Shown: positions 15,479 to 24,661, counted from the stretch's first letter. The stretch is 64,000 nt of DNA from Kordia algicida (GCF_051013375.1 NZ_CP142125.1); one strand, 5' to 3'. Notes: generated from the letters alone by a model not told the origin. Numbers and translations: made by a program.

Positions 15479-16984
15479 ATGGAGTTTGATGCAGATTTTT
15501 TTAAACTAGCGTTGTCATTTATCGTAATGACCTTGTATGCTATTGCTTTGATACTGATTTTACTGTATAGCTTGGCACAACTAAACTTGCTAATTAATTA
15601 TCTAAAAGCTAAGAAGCAAGAAGACAACGCACCACGTTTTGATTTAAACAATTCAAACGAAGTTCCGTACGTAACCATTCAGCTTCCGGTATACAACGAA
15701 TTGTATGTAATGGAACGTTTGTTAGATAATATTGCTTTAATTGATTATCCAAAAGAGAAACTAGAAATTCAGGTGTTGGACGATTCTACAGACGAATCTG
15801 TGATTTCTACCGCAGAAAAAATCAAGGAATTACAACAATTAGGTTTAGACATTTCGCATATTTGCCGAAAAGACCGAACAGGTTTTAAAGCTGGTGCGCT
15901 CAAAGAAGGATTGATTGATGCCAAAGGAGAATTTATCGCGATTTTTGATGCAGATTTCCTTCCGAAGAAAGACTGGTTACAACAAACAATTCCTTATTTT
16001 AAAGATGAAAAAATTGGCGTAGTCCAAACACGTTGGGGACATATTAACCGAGATTATTCGCTATTAACCAAGATTCAAGCATTCGCGCTCGACGCACATT
16101 TTACCTTGGAACAAGTTGGACGAAATTCCAAAGGTCACTTTATCAACTTTAACGGAACTGCTGGAATTTGGCGAAAAACCTGCATTATTGATGCTGGAAA
16201 CTGGGAAGGCGATACGTTAACCGAAGATTTAGATTTGAGTTACCGCGCACAATTGAAAAACTGGAAATTCAAATATTTGGAAGATGTAGAAACGCCTGCC
16301 GAATTGCCTGTTGTAATTAGCGCGGCACGTTCACAACAATTCCGTTGGAACAAAGGTGGCGCAGAAAATTTCCGCAAAATGGTAAAGCGTGTTATTTTTT
16401 CAAAAAATATCTCTTTTAAAACAAAAATTCACGGCATATTACACTTACTCAACAGTACCATGTTTTTAAATGTGTTGATTGTTGGCGTATTGAGCATTCC
16501 GATGTTGTACATCAAAAACACGTATGGACATTTGGAAATTTACTTTACGGTTTCAAGTTTCTTCATCATCAGTACCATCATCTTTTTTGTCTGTTTTTGG
16601 TTTCCGTTCAAGCGTGTACAAGGTGGCGGATTTGCAAATTTTATCGATTATATCAAGATGTTTTTTACCTTCTTTTCTGTAGCGATGGGATTTTCAGTGC
16701 ACAATTCAGTAGCCGTTTTGGAAGGTCATATGGGAAAACGCAGTGAATTTGTTCGCACACCAAAATTCAACATCAAAACATTAAAAGATTCTTGGAAAAA
16801 CAACAAATACATCAAAAAGAAAATTTCAGCAAATACGGTTATTGAAGCGTTATTAATGGTGTATTTCCTTTTCGGAATGTACAGCGCGTATCCATTAAAT
16901 GACTTCGGATTGTTTCCGTTTCACTTAATGTTATTTTTAGGTTTTGCCTTTGTATTTTTTAACTCGATTCGTTCAAAAGTGTGA
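15479..16984 (+). CDS. processive-type membrane glycosyltransferase (GT2, cellulose-synthase-like)
   Basis: A 501-residue enzyme with an N-terminal membrane helix (about 8-35), a cytosolic GT-A domain and about four C-terminal helices. The D,D,D,QxxRW signature is complete: VLDDSTDE, FDADF, TEDLDL and QQFRWNKG. This is typical of beta-glycan synthases such as glucomannan/cellulose synthase-like enzymes, which polymerise and often export a chain. It starts directly after the preceding glycosyltransferase stop and overlaps the next gene by four bases (GTGA). No BcsB- or PilZ-like partner is present. Confidence 0.9.
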   Translation: MEFDADFFKLALSFIVMTLYAIALILILLYSLAQLNLLINYLKAKKQEDNAPRFDLNNSNEVPYVTIQLPVYNELYVMERLLDNIALIDYPKEKLEIQVLDDSTDESVISTAEKIKELQQLGLDISHICRKDRTGFKAGALKEGLIDAKGEFIAIFDADFLPKKDWLQQTIPYFKDEKIGVVQTRWGHINRDYSLLTKIQAFALDAHFTLEQVGRNSKGHFINFNGTAGIWRKTCIIDAGNWEGDTLTEDLDLSYRAQLKNWKFKYLEDVETPAELPVVISAARSQQFRWNKGGAENFRKMVKRVIFSKNISFKTKIHGILHLLNSTMFLNVLIVGVLSIPMLYIKNTYGHLEIYFTVSSFFIISTIIFFVCFWFPFKRVQGGGFANFIDYIKMFFTFFSVAMGFSVHNSVAVLEGHMGKRSEFVRTPKFNIKTLKDSWKNNKYIKKKISANTVIEALLMVYFLFGMYSAYPLNDFGLFPFHLMLFLGFAFVFFNSIRSKV

Positions 16985-18381
16985 TTGCTTCCGTAGGGAA
17001 ATATCATAAATTCTCCATCGTACTTGTGCTGCTTAGCGCCTTTGTATACTACTACTTTGGCTATCCGTTGGTACGTACCGATTTGGTGATTTTAATCTCG
17101 TTATACGGAATTGCTTTTGCTTCTTTTTTTGGATTGATTAAACTTGAAAAGCATAACTTTTTGTTCCTTGCGGGAATTGCCATTGTTTTCCGATTGATAT
17201 TTCTCGGAAGCATTCCAAACTTATCACAAGATTTTTACCGCTTTATTTGGGATGGAAGATTGCTGTTGCAAGGCTGGAATCCGTATTTGTATTTACCCAA
17301 TGATTTAATGGCGAGTGGAAGCGTTCCTATTCAAGAATCGCAAGCACTTTTTGACGGCATGGGAAGTTTAAACGCTTCACATTACACAAATTATACACCA
17401 ATAAATCAACTCTGCTTTGTGTTGGCGGCGATTGTTTCTCCAAAAAGCATTACAGGCGCAGTAATTGTTTTACGATTGATTTTGATTTTAGCAGATATCG
17501 GCACATTATATTTTGGTCGAAAATTACTTAAAAATCTCGGGTTACCTGTAAATAACATTTGGTTATTCATCCTAAATCCGCTCGTAATTATCGAACTCGT
17601 TGGAAACTTACATTTTGAAGGTTTAATGATTTTCTTTTTAGTGTGGAGTTTGTATTTGTTACAGAAAGGTTTGTGGAAATGGGCTGCGGTAATTTTGGCA
17701 TTGTCTGTTTCGGTAAAGTTATTGCCTTTTATCTTTTTACCGATACTTTTTCAATGGTTTACCAAGCGTAAAATCACGGAAATTCATAAAACTTCATTCT
17801 CCATATTGAGGAAAAATTTAGGAAAATTGATCGTATTTTATGCCATTGTTTTTGCGATTGTCATTGGATTGTTTCTACCGTTTATTTCTGAAAAATTCAT
17901 TTCAAATTACCAAGAAACGATTGGTTTGTACTTTCAAAATTTTGAATTTAATGCAAGTTTGTATTACATCGCACGCTGGATTGGTTATCAAATTGTAGGT
18001 TGGAATACGATTGCTACGATTGGAAAAATTACGCCGATTGTAGTTTTTGTTTCAGTACTCATCATCAGTTTTTTTAGAGATAATACCGACTTTAAAAAAA
18101 CAGTGACTGCCTTACTTTTTGGGCTTTCTATTTACTTTTTTACCACTACAACGATGCATCCTTGGTATTTTACCACTTTACTCGTTTTAAGCGTATTTAC
18201 CAACTACCGATTTACCGTAGTTTGGTCATTTATGTTTGTGTTGAGTTACACAGCATATCAGAAAGAAGGTTACGGTGAAATTTTAGAATTGGTTGCTTTA
18301 GAATATATTGCTGTGTATGGTTTTTTACTGTATGAAATTATTTCTTTACAGAGAAAAAAGTTGCAAATTCAAGCTTCTTAA
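16981..18381 (+). CDS. GT-C fold polyprenol-dependent glycosyltransferase (mannosyltransferase-like)
   Basis: A 466-residue integral membrane protein with about 11-13 hydrophobic segments. The first extracytoplasmic loop contains SQDFYRFIWDGRLLLQGWNPY, whose acidic residue matches the catalytic Asp of GT-C mannosyl/glucosyltransferases. These enzymes take sugar from a polyprenyl phosphate on the outer face of the inner membrane. The start codon is GTG at 16981, overlapping the previous stop, so translation is coupled. The first gene of the operon could make its lipid-linked donor. The product glycan is unknown. Confidence 0.85.
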   Translation: MIASVGKYHKFSIVLVLLSAFVYYYFGYPLVRTDLVILISLYGIAFASFFGLIKLEKHNFLFLAGIAIVFRLIFLGSIPNLSQDFYRFIWDGRLLLQGWNPYLYLPNDLMASGSVPIQESQALFDGMGSLNASHYTNYTPINQLCFVLAAIVSPKSITGAVIVLRLILILADIGTLYFGRKLLKNLGLPVNNIWLFILNPLVIIELVGNLHFEGLMIFFLVWSLYLLQKGLWKWAAVILALSVSVKLLPFIFLPILFQWFTKRKITEIHKTSFSILRKNLGKLIVFYAIVFAIVIGLFLPFISEKFISNYQETIGLYFQNFEFNASLYYIARWIGYQIVGWNTIATIGKITPIVVFVSVLIISFFRDNTDFKKTVTALLFGLSIYFFTTTTMHPWYFTTLLVLSVFTNYRFTVVWSFMFVLSYTAYQKEGYGEILELVALEYIAVYGFLLYEIISLQRKKLQIQAS

Positions 18382-18472
18382 GTGCTATTTATAATTACTT
18401 TCTTCGATAAGTCGTTCAAAAAACCCACATTTTTTCTGTATTTTTATAATTAGAACCAATACTTTAACCATT

Positions 18473-19192
18473 ATGAAATCATTAAAACTGTTACCAATTG
18501 CACTATTATTGCTGTATAGTTCTTCTATGCTTGCGCAAATGAGTGGTGCTCCGAGAGAATTTGAAAGTACTTCTCAAGTTTACGATGAACTCCGAAAATT
18601 TTTAAATACCAAACAAAAAGATGCATATGAAATTGATTGGGATAATGTAAAAGGAAGTCCGTATTTGAATGAAAAATATAAGCTTGCAAAGTTTTTTATT
18701 GGCAATAAATCCTATGGAAATGTGATGATGCGTTACAATACGTATTCTGACGAAATAGAATTATTTACAGAAGATGGAAAAGAAATGGAAGCCTTGATGA
18801 AGGTTGAAAATTCGCGCCTGACTTTTGAAGATAAAACGCTAAAATTGTTTACCTACAAAGATGAAGATGGCTATGAACAACAAGGTTATTTTTTAGTGTT
18901 GAATAATGAAAAAGAGCCTAAATTATTACTAAAAAAGAAATGTGTTTTTTCTCCAAATGAAAAAGCATTAACAGCAAATCAGGCAGATAGAGCAGCAAAA
19001 TTCACACAATACGATTATTTTTATATTGTGAAAGAGGGGAAATTAATTCAGGTTGATCCGAAGAAAAAAGCAGTAGTAAAGTTATTTCCTGAAAAAGGAA
19101 GTGAAATTAAAAAGTATATCAAATCTGAAAGATTGAAACTTAAAAGACAAAAAGATTTCGCAAAACTTGTTGATTATATTGCGACTTTATAG
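18473..19192 (+). CDS. secreted protein of unknown function
   Basis: A 239-residue protein with a signal peptide (residues 1-21, cleaved after MLAQ). The mature part is charged, with repeated beta-hairpin-like segments, and ends in a lysine-rich helical tail (KSERLKLKRQKDFAKLVDY). I do not recognise a domain. It starts 91 bases after the glycosyltransferase operon and could be transcribed from its own promoter; a TATTTTTA box nearby is only near-consensus. Its stop overlaps the end of the convergent YidD-like gene by a few bases. Confidence 0.75.
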   Translation: MKSLKLLPIALLLLYSSSMLAQMSGAPREFESTSQVYDELRKFLNTKQKDAYEIDWDNVKGSPYLNEKYKLAKFFIGNKSYGNVMMRYNTYSDEIELFTEDGKEMEALMKVENSRLTFEDKTLKLFTYKDEDGYEQQGYFLVLNNEKEPKLLLKKKCVFSPNEKALTANQADRAAKFTQYDYFYIVKEGKLIQVDPKKKAVVKLFPEKGSEIKKYIKSERLKLKRQKDFAKLVDYIATL

Positions 19193-19465
19193 AAATCGTT
19201 CTGCAATATCTTTTTGATTTAACACTTCGTTATTTCTAAGTTTTATTTGCATTTCATTGTTAACAGGATTTTTAAAAATTTCATATCCGTGTCGACAATT
19301 ATAAAATCTATATTTAAAAGCTTTACAACCAGCTATGAACCCTTTATTCATAGCTGTTTTGTAGACATGATTTGAGCATGAAACTCTGAAAATACATTTT
19401 TTCCTTTTGGACTTTGGTATTAAAAACCAATAAGCTTTAATGAAGATTAATAAGAGATATTTCAT
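19187..19465 (-). CDS. yidD: YidD-like membrane protein insertion factor (divergent)
   Basis: A 92-residue protein resembling YidD. After an N-terminal amphipathic/hydrophobic helix comes CIFRVSCSNHVYKTAMNKG, matching the family CRFxPTCSxYAxxAIxxHG, with cysteines at 24, 30 and 57. GCKAFKYRFYNC parallels the GxxLAxxRILRC segment. YidD assists YidC in membrane protein insertion. The canonical Pro after the second motif and the CHPF segment are changed, and the gene is far from any rnpA/yidC context. It may therefore be a second, specialised copy. It overlaps the DUF4177 stop by one base (TAATG). Confidence 0.72.
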   Translation of the reverse strand: MKYLLLIFIKAYWFLIPKSKRKKCIFRVSCSNHVYKTAMNKGFIAGCKAFKYRFYNCRHGYEIFKNPVNNEMQIKLRNNEVLNQKDIAERFL

Positions 19466-19695
19466 TATTTGCTAAAAACAATCATTTGTCTAGTTGTCGT
19501 GTATCCAGGTTTTGCACCCAATCCAAAACAACCTGTTTCTGGATGCACAACAGTAGTTACACTTTCCAAGCTGACATAAGTCCATCCTTGATCTGAATAG
19601 TTTTTAATAATATCTTCTAATTGACTGGGAACGTGATTTGCTGATTCTTTTCCTGCACTAACAGAAGGCACAAATGGTACGACTTTATATTCCAT
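19465..19695 (-). CDS. DUF4177-like small protein
   Basis: A 76-residue protein. It has the DUF4177 pattern of an N-terminal YKVVPF strand, a helix (SQLEDIIKNYSDQG) and GWTYVSLESV, ending in a beta strand (MIVFSK). The middle carries a glycine-rich loop (GCFGLGAKPG). The family is small, cytosolic and without an established function. It is translationally coupled to the YidD-like gene. The pair could be cotranscribed with nothing else, since the response regulator upstream ends 79 bases away. Confidence 0.75.
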   Translation of the reverse strand: MEYKVVPFVPSVSAGKESANHVPSQLEDIIKNYSDQGWTYVSLESVTTVVHPETGCFGLGAKPGYTTTRQMIVFSK

Positions 19696-19774
19696 ATTTT
19701 AAATTTTATATATCGAATATATTTTAATGAAAAATCAAATCCTTACGGCTTTCCATAAATACATGAAAATTTCA

Positions 19775-20440
19775 TTAAATAAGTCCTAAATCTTTTGCGT
19801 TGGCAATCAAATGAATGGCATTATTGGCTTTGAAATATATCTTCAATTTACTCAGCCGCTTTTCTATAGAACTCAAGCTGTTTGGAGAAATACTGCGCCC
19901 TTTTAAATTGGCAGAAATTTCATCTTGACTCATTCCTTTAGATAATAATTTTAATAAACCGATATCGTAATCATCAATTTCCATATCGCTCTTATTACTC
20001 AGCGCATTTTTGGCTTTGGCAGAAAGATATTTTTCTCCTTTGTAGACTATTTTTATAGCTTTTTTTAATTCTTGCAGACTCTTTCTTCCTTTACACACAT
20101 ACGCGTCGATTCCGTGCATATTGTAGAGTCTACGAATGCGTTGTAATTTATCTTCTACGGAATAGACAATTACTTTTAAATTGGGTTGATCTTTCTTTAA
20201 CTTTTTCAATAAATCTTCTCCAGAAGCTAATTTTTGTTTTCGATGATCTTCCGCAAAAGACAAATCGGTAATGAGCAATTCGTAAGGTTTCTTATCTTTT
20301 CGTGCTTTCTTAGCTTTCAAATCTGCATCATCGCAATATTGAGTTTGATCTATTGTTGCTATTTCCAATTGGGAAAGCGCAGTAAGGACACCTGTGTTGA
20401 TGTCGTCCATATCTTCGGCAATTAAAACTTTAGTAAACAT
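19775..20440 (-). CDS. response regulator with LuxR-type DNA-binding domain
   Basis: A 221-residue regulator. The receiver domain (about 1-130) has the acidic pair near residues 10-12, phospho-acceptor Asp59 in LLITDLSF, and a lysine in CKGRKS near 117. A divergent LuxR-like helix-turn-helix follows (about 155-215, around KGMSQDEISANL). It starts 10 bases after the stop of the TPR histidine kinase gene and is surely its partner. The insert between beta-strand 2 and Asp59 (KAKKARKDKK) is lysine-rich. Target genes are not evident. Confidence 0.9.
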   Translation of the reverse strand: MFTKVLIAEDMDDINTGVLTALSQLEIATIDQTQYCDDADLKAKKARKDKKPYELLITDLSFAEDHRKQKLASGEDLLKKLKKDQPNLKVIVYSVEDKLQRIRRLYNMHGIDAYVCKGRKSLQELKKAIKIVYKGEKYLSAKAKNALSNKSDMEIDDYDIGLLKLLSKGMSQDEISANLKGRSISPNSLSSIEKRLSKLKIYFKANNAIHLIANAKDLGLI

Positions 20441-20450
20441 AGGCTATCTA

Positions 20451-22523
20451 TCATACTGGAACATTAATACTAAACTTACAACCTTTGTGAAGTTCTGTAT
20501 CAAAAGTAAGTTTTCCTTGAATTGCATGAATACGGTTTTCCGCATTTTGCAGTCCATTTTTTGAAATTTCTTCGGAAAAACCTTTTCCGTTATCTATATA
20601 TTGAATAAATAATTGCTTGTTTAGTTTTTCTATTGAAACCACTACTAGCGTGGCATTGCTGTGTTTTTTCATATTGGTTAGCAACTCTTGAAGCACTCTG
20701 TAAATTGTTGCTTTGACATGAGAGGAAATTCCGTTCCAAATATCAATATCGTATCGTTTTAACAGTACATTTACATCTTCAGATCGGTAACTTCTGAATA
20801 AATTATTGAGTTCACTAGGAAATTCTTTGCTAGTATTTATACGTTGAATTTGCTTTGAAATGTCTCTCGCTTGGTTGTAAATCAAGTCCAATTTATCTAA
20901 AATAACTTCCTTTTCAGGATCGGTCGTTTCGAGTTGAGAAATCAATTTGTACAGATCATTTGCCAATTCATCATGTACTTTTGATGAAATTCTGGCTTCT
21001 GTGACATGTACTGTTTTTACTTTTTCAATTTTATGTTGTCGCTTTATTTTGTTGTAAATGATAAAAACTAGCACTATTATAATGATGAGAATAAGCGATA
21101 ACCATAAAATAAAGTTATAAAATTTATTTGCTTTATTTTCAGCCTTTATTCTTTCATTATCTGCTTTAATTGTTTTGTTTTCTTCTTCCTCAACATCAAA
21201 CTTAGCATTAGCTATTTCAGTTTCTATAGCTTTATCTTCTCGATTAACTTCTCTTTCTAAAGAAAGGTATCTTTCTATATTTTTATAATTAGGGAATAAT
21301 CTAATCTTTAGCTGTTGCGCTTCGTATAAAGATTTTTTATTATTAAGTATTTTAGCATATTTTTCAACTTCTTCAATATAGTATGTAGCTTTTTGTTTAT
21401 CTCTTTTGCTATTTAACTCCGCTAGCTTCATGTTTGTAGAAATCATTTCTCTAGTGGGGTTTCCTTTTTTATAATATGATAGGGAAAATTTAAGAAGTGA
21501 ATCGGAACGCTTATTAAAACCATCTTTCAAAAAAAGAGTATGTGCTAAATTAGCATTTATACGAGCTTCATCTCTTTCAATTAATTTACCAAAATCATTT
21601 TTTAGTAAGCTTTCATATATATTTATTGCTCTATCAAGCTCACCTTTTTCTTTGAAAATATTTGCTTTTGTATTCCTATAATTTATTACTCTATTTTTAC
21701 CTATTTTTTTAAAAGCTATTGAATCTTTTGCTAAATCTAAAGCTTCATTGACTCTCTTTTCAGCAATCTTCAAATTCCCTTGTTCTTTTGCTGCAACTGC
21801 AATGGTATAATAAAATTTACTTCTTAATTTTACTTCATCTGCATGTACTAAATATTGTAAACCTTCAATTGAAGATGATTGACTTGAACCATAATTTCCC
21901 GATGCTTTTTCAACTTCAGCAATGCGTAATAAAACTTCTGCTACTTTAACACTATCATTTATTTTTAAAAATAATTTTTTGGATTCAACAAAACTGTCAT
22001 ATGATAATTTGAAACTGTCAATTTCTTTACGATAATGACCTAGTTTATAACTAGCTTTTGCCAAACCTAATGTATCATCACTTTTATTAGCCAAATCATA
22101 TAATTTTCTCCCATAATAAATAGCTGAATCATAATTATTATCAAAACCATGATAGCGAGATAATTTATCATATGCTTTTTTAATGGTAGAATTTTGATCT
22201 TTATCTATAGATAATTGCAAAATTTTATGACCATAATAAATAGCACTATCATATATTTCAAGTTTTACGTAAGTACGAGACAATCGATCATAAGCTACTT
22301 GAGTAAATTTCTCATCATTCCTTTCTGTTGAAATTTTAAGTAATTTTTTTGCATAAAAAATAGCACTATCATATTCTTTTGCTATTGATTTTTGATATGC
22401 CCTTTTTTTTAAAACTACCAAATCAGAAGAAATTTCTTTATTTATTTCTTTTCTTGACTCACAAGCAATGAAAATGATTGATAATAATAAAAAAAAGAAG
22501 GATGTCGCTGGTAGTAGTTTCAT
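20451..22523 (-). CDS. TPR-containing sensor histidine kinase
   Basis: A 690-residue kinase. The N terminus is a lipoprotein-like signal (FIAC at residues 18-21). TPR-type helical repeats cover about 30-420, several with the motif YDSAIYYG. A coiled coil and a membrane helix (about 470-490) follow. Next come a phospho-acceptor region with His517 in VHDELAND and a HATPase domain with LLTNMKKHSNA (N box), DNGKGFS and GLQNAENR. This is the HisKA_3/NarL-type architecture. Periplasmic TPRs probably sense a protein or peptide. It sits between a small acidic lipoprotein gene and its response regulator. Confidence 0.9.
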   Translation of the reverse strand: MKLLPATSFFFLLLSIIFIACESRKEINKEISSDLVVLKKRAYQKSIAKEYDSAIFYAKKLLKISTERNDEKFTQVAYDRLSRTYVKLEIYDSAIYYGHKILQLSIDKDQNSTIKKAYDKLSRYHGFDNNYDSAIYYGRKLYDLANKSDDTLGLAKASYKLGHYRKEIDSFKLSYDSFVESKKLFLKINDSVKVAEVLLRIAEVEKASGNYGSSQSSSIEGLQYLVHADEVKLRSKFYYTIAVAAKEQGNLKIAEKRVNEALDLAKDSIAFKKIGKNRVINYRNTKANIFKEKGELDRAINIYESLLKNDFGKLIERDEARINANLAHTLFLKDGFNKRSDSLLKFSLSYYKKGNPTREMISTNMKLAELNSKRDKQKATYYIEEVEKYAKILNNKKSLYEAQQLKIRLFPNYKNIERYLSLEREVNREDKAIETEIANAKFDVEEEENKTIKADNERIKAENKANKFYNFILWLSLILIIIIVLVFIIYNKIKRQHKIEKVKTVHVTEARISSKVHDELANDLYKLISQLETTDPEKEVILDKLDLIYNQARDISKQIQRINTSKEFPSELNNLFRSYRSEDVNVLLKRYDIDIWNGISSHVKATIYRVLQELLTNMKKHSNATLVVVSIEKLNKQLFIQYIDNGKGFSEEISKNGLQNAENRIHAIQGKLTFDTELHKGCKFSINVPV

Positions 22524-22558
22524 CCTTCTAAAATAGTAAAAATATATTTACAAAATTA

Positions 22559-22741
22559 TTAATTTCCTTTAGACTCTTGGTCTTCAGGTTCTTCTCCTTC
22601 ACCTTCTCCCATTTCGTCATCTTCACCTTCGGTGGCTTGCTGTTCATATTGTATTTCTTCTTCGGCAATTGAGGTTGGTGTACAAGAAAATATTGCTCCA
22701 TTGAGGAAAACCGTAAGTATTATTAAGCTGAATTTTTTCAT
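22559..22741 (-). CDS. small acidic lipoprotein
   Basis: A 60-residue protein starting at the ATG at 22741; the upstream frame to 22873 has no coding look. The signal ends in a lipobox (IFSC at about 16-19). The mature ~40 residues are almost entirely Glu/Asp/Gly/Gln (EGEDDEMGEGEGEEPEDQE). It lies 35 bases upstream of the histidine kinase gene on the same strand, so it could be a component or ligand of that sensor. No domain is recognised; the low-complexity acidic tail could bind cations. Confidence 0.65.
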   Translation of the reverse strand: MKKFSLIILTVFLNGAIFSCTPTSIAEEEIQYEQQATEGEDDEMGEGEGEEPEDQESKGN

Positions 22742-23128
22742 TTTGTTAAAGTTTAAAAGTTGGACATAGGTGTTGCCGTCCGAGAAATGCTCAGATAGTT
22801 GTGTGCAACAACACGGTTGACATAGAAATGGCGCCGATTCCTTGTGTTTTGGGAAGTGTAGAGACAAATACAATACGTTTAGCTACTTCCAGGAGCTAGC
22901 AGTTTGCTTCTCATCTCAAGAATAAACCGAGTTAAATACAAGAGATCAAATTGATTTTAAGTCTCGGTTTTTGAAATATTTCTGAAGCAAATTAACTGAG
23001 GAATTACGGGAATGAATGGAAAATTTCAGGAAGAGTTAGGGAAAGTTTATAGAAATTAATTTCCCGGTTCTGTTCAAGTTTTAAATCACTTTTACTCATT
23101 GAAAAAGGAAACCTAAAACTATTATATT
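22742..23128. other. 387-bp divergent intergenic region
   Basis: It separates the acidic-lipoprotein/histidine-kinase unit from the gene at 23129. A frame on the minus strand runs through part of it, but its translation is Cys/His-rich without coding character. No consensus TAnnTTTG box was found close to either start, although regulatory sequence for both units must lie here. Confidence 0.5.
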
Positions 23129-23587
23129 ATGCATAAAGAGTTAGTATTACGAACTTTTGATAAAGCTAGAAAAGAAGTGAAAGAAGCCACAGGAGCAAAC
23201 ATGTCTGTAACTGGACTTTCCAAACAAATCTCAGATTTTTTGATGGAAGAATGTCGGTTTCAATATCATGAAAAAAGCTTGCGAAATAAGTATAATTTGG
23301 CAAAAAAAGGAGATACTGTCGCGCTTAAAAGTAGTGTAGCAAATTGTCTGTGTAGATATCTCGGTTATGATAGTTATGCTGCGTTTATCCGTAAAAATAC
23401 TTCAGAGGAAATCACAACAGAAATATCAGAAGATGTAACCATTGCACACGAAGCGCAGGTAGAAAGGAAAATAAATAAAGGAGCGACAATGGGAGAGAAA
23501 TTAAAAATCATTATTCAAAAGAATAAAGTAACATTGATTTTTTCTTTAATATTTTTTTGTACTTTTTTTAAAGTTATGAACGCTTAA
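23129..23587 (+). CDS. small protein of unknown function with C-terminal membrane helix
   Basis: A 152-residue protein. Residues 1-95 look like a compact, mostly helical, charged domain. They include an ATGANMSVTGLSKQISDFL segment that could be a helix-turn-helix-like unit, and a LGYDSYAAFIRKN segment. An acidic linker and a membrane helix near the C terminus (about 130-150, VTLIFSLIFFCTFFKVM) follow. The topology suggests a cytosolic domain tail-anchored in the inner membrane. I do not recognise a family. It stands alone in its orientation, divergent from the TPR kinase unit. Confidence 0.65.
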   Translation: MHKELVLRTFDKARKEVKEATGANMSVTGLSKQISDFLMEECRFQYHEKSLRNKYNLAKKGDTVALKSSVANCLCRYLGYDSYAAFIRKNTSEEITTEISEDVTIAHEAQVERKINKGATMGEKLKIIIQKNKVTLIFSLIFFCTFFKVMNA

Positions 23588-23706
23588 TTAAAAGTGCTTA
23601 AAAGCTAAGAATCAATATTGATATATAGATGTTTAATTACTGAAATTAAAATTCTACAGAGACAAGTATGCTCTTTTTTAAAAAATAATTCATTCATTAG
23701 TAAGCA

Positions 23707-23734
23707 TAAAAAAACCTCCCAAAATGAGAGGTTT
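23707..23734 (-). terminator. rho-independent terminator of the pseudouridine synthase gene
   Basis: The 7-bp stem aaacctc/gaggttt has a T-run on the minus strand immediately after it. It lies 24 bases past the stop of the gene ending at 23758. Confidence 0.7.
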
Positions 23735-23757
23735 GTGATTTCAAAAAAATAATTTTT

Positions 23758-24636
23758 TTATGAATTTTTTAAATTAACAACTTCCTGTGCCGTAAGATGT
23801 CGCCAGTGACTTCTTGGCAAATCTTTCTTCGTCAATCCTGCGAAAACAACACGATCTAAACGAGCTACTGTATACGATAAGTGTTCAAAAATAGCTTTTA
23901 CCAAACCATTACTACCTGTACTTACTTTAATCCCAACTTCACGTTTTGAAGCTCCTTGAATCCAAGAAATTTCATCAACTCCATAAATATCACCACGAAT
24001 ATTGACACCATCTTTTATTTTATTAAAATCTGTCTGACTCAAATTACGATCCAACTCTACATGAAATATTTTACGAACATTTTGATGTGGATCTGTCAAT
24101 TTTCTAGCCAATTCTCCATCATTCGTAAACAACAATAACCCTGTAGTTTGGCGTTCTAAACGACCGACAGGAACAATTCTAGCTGTGGTTGCCGTTGCTA
24201 CCAAATCCATTACTGTTTTTCTTCCTTTTTCATCTTTAGTTGTGACCAAAAACCCTTTGGGCTTGTTCAATAAAATATAAGTCGCTTTTTCAGGATTGAT
24301 AATACGTCCGTCAAAACGAACTTCATCTGTCAATTGAACTTTGTAACCCATTTCTGTTACCACTTTTCCGTTTACCGTAACACTTCCAACAGAAATGTGC
24401 ATATCGGCTTCGCGTCGTGAGCAAATACCTGAGTTTGAAATATATTTATTTAAGCGAATCTCATTCGGATTGCTTGAAGTTTTTTGCTTTGGCGCTGATT
24501 TTTTTCTGTAATTCGGCTTTTTCCCGTCAAAAGATTTTTTCTCTCCTGAAGATTTCTTTTTATCAAAAGGCTTTTTCCCTCCATGATTCTTGCTTCCTGC
24601 TTTGACTTTACTTTTACCGTGTCGCTCTTTTGCCAT
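23758..24636 (-). CDS. RsuA/RluB-family rRNA pseudouridine synthase with lysine-rich N-terminal tail
   Basis: A 292-residue protein. Residues 1-55 are a Lys/Gly/Ser-rich tail, probably an RNA-binding extension. An S4 domain (about 60-105, IRLNKYISNSGICSRREAD) precedes the pseudouridine synthase domain. The catalytic motif reads VGRLERQTTGLLLFTNDGE, where the family has GRLDxxTxG. The usual catalytic aspartate is thus glutamate here (codon GAA). The remaining motifs (KIFHVELDR, RLDRVVFAGL) look normal. By length and tail it fits the flavobacterial RluB-like enzyme of 23S rRNA. If glutamate cannot replace aspartate, it would be a binding-only protein. Confidence 0.85.
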   Translation of the reverse strand: MAKERHGKSKVKAGSKNHGGKKPFDKKKSSGEKKSFDGKKPNYRKKSAPKQKTSSNPNEIRLNKYISNSGICSRREADMHISVGSVTVNGKVVTEMGYKVQLTDEVRFDGRIINPEKATYILLNKPKGFLVTTKDEKGRKTVMDLVATATTARIVPVGRLERQTTGLLLFTNDGELARKLTDPHQNVRKIFHVELDRNLSQTDFNKIKDGVNIRGDIYGVDEISWIQGASKREVGIKVSTGSNGLVKAIFEHLSYTVARLDRVVFAGLTKKDLPRSHWRHLTAQEVVNLKNS

Positions 24637-24661
24637 TATTAATTATGCTATAAATTTTTTG

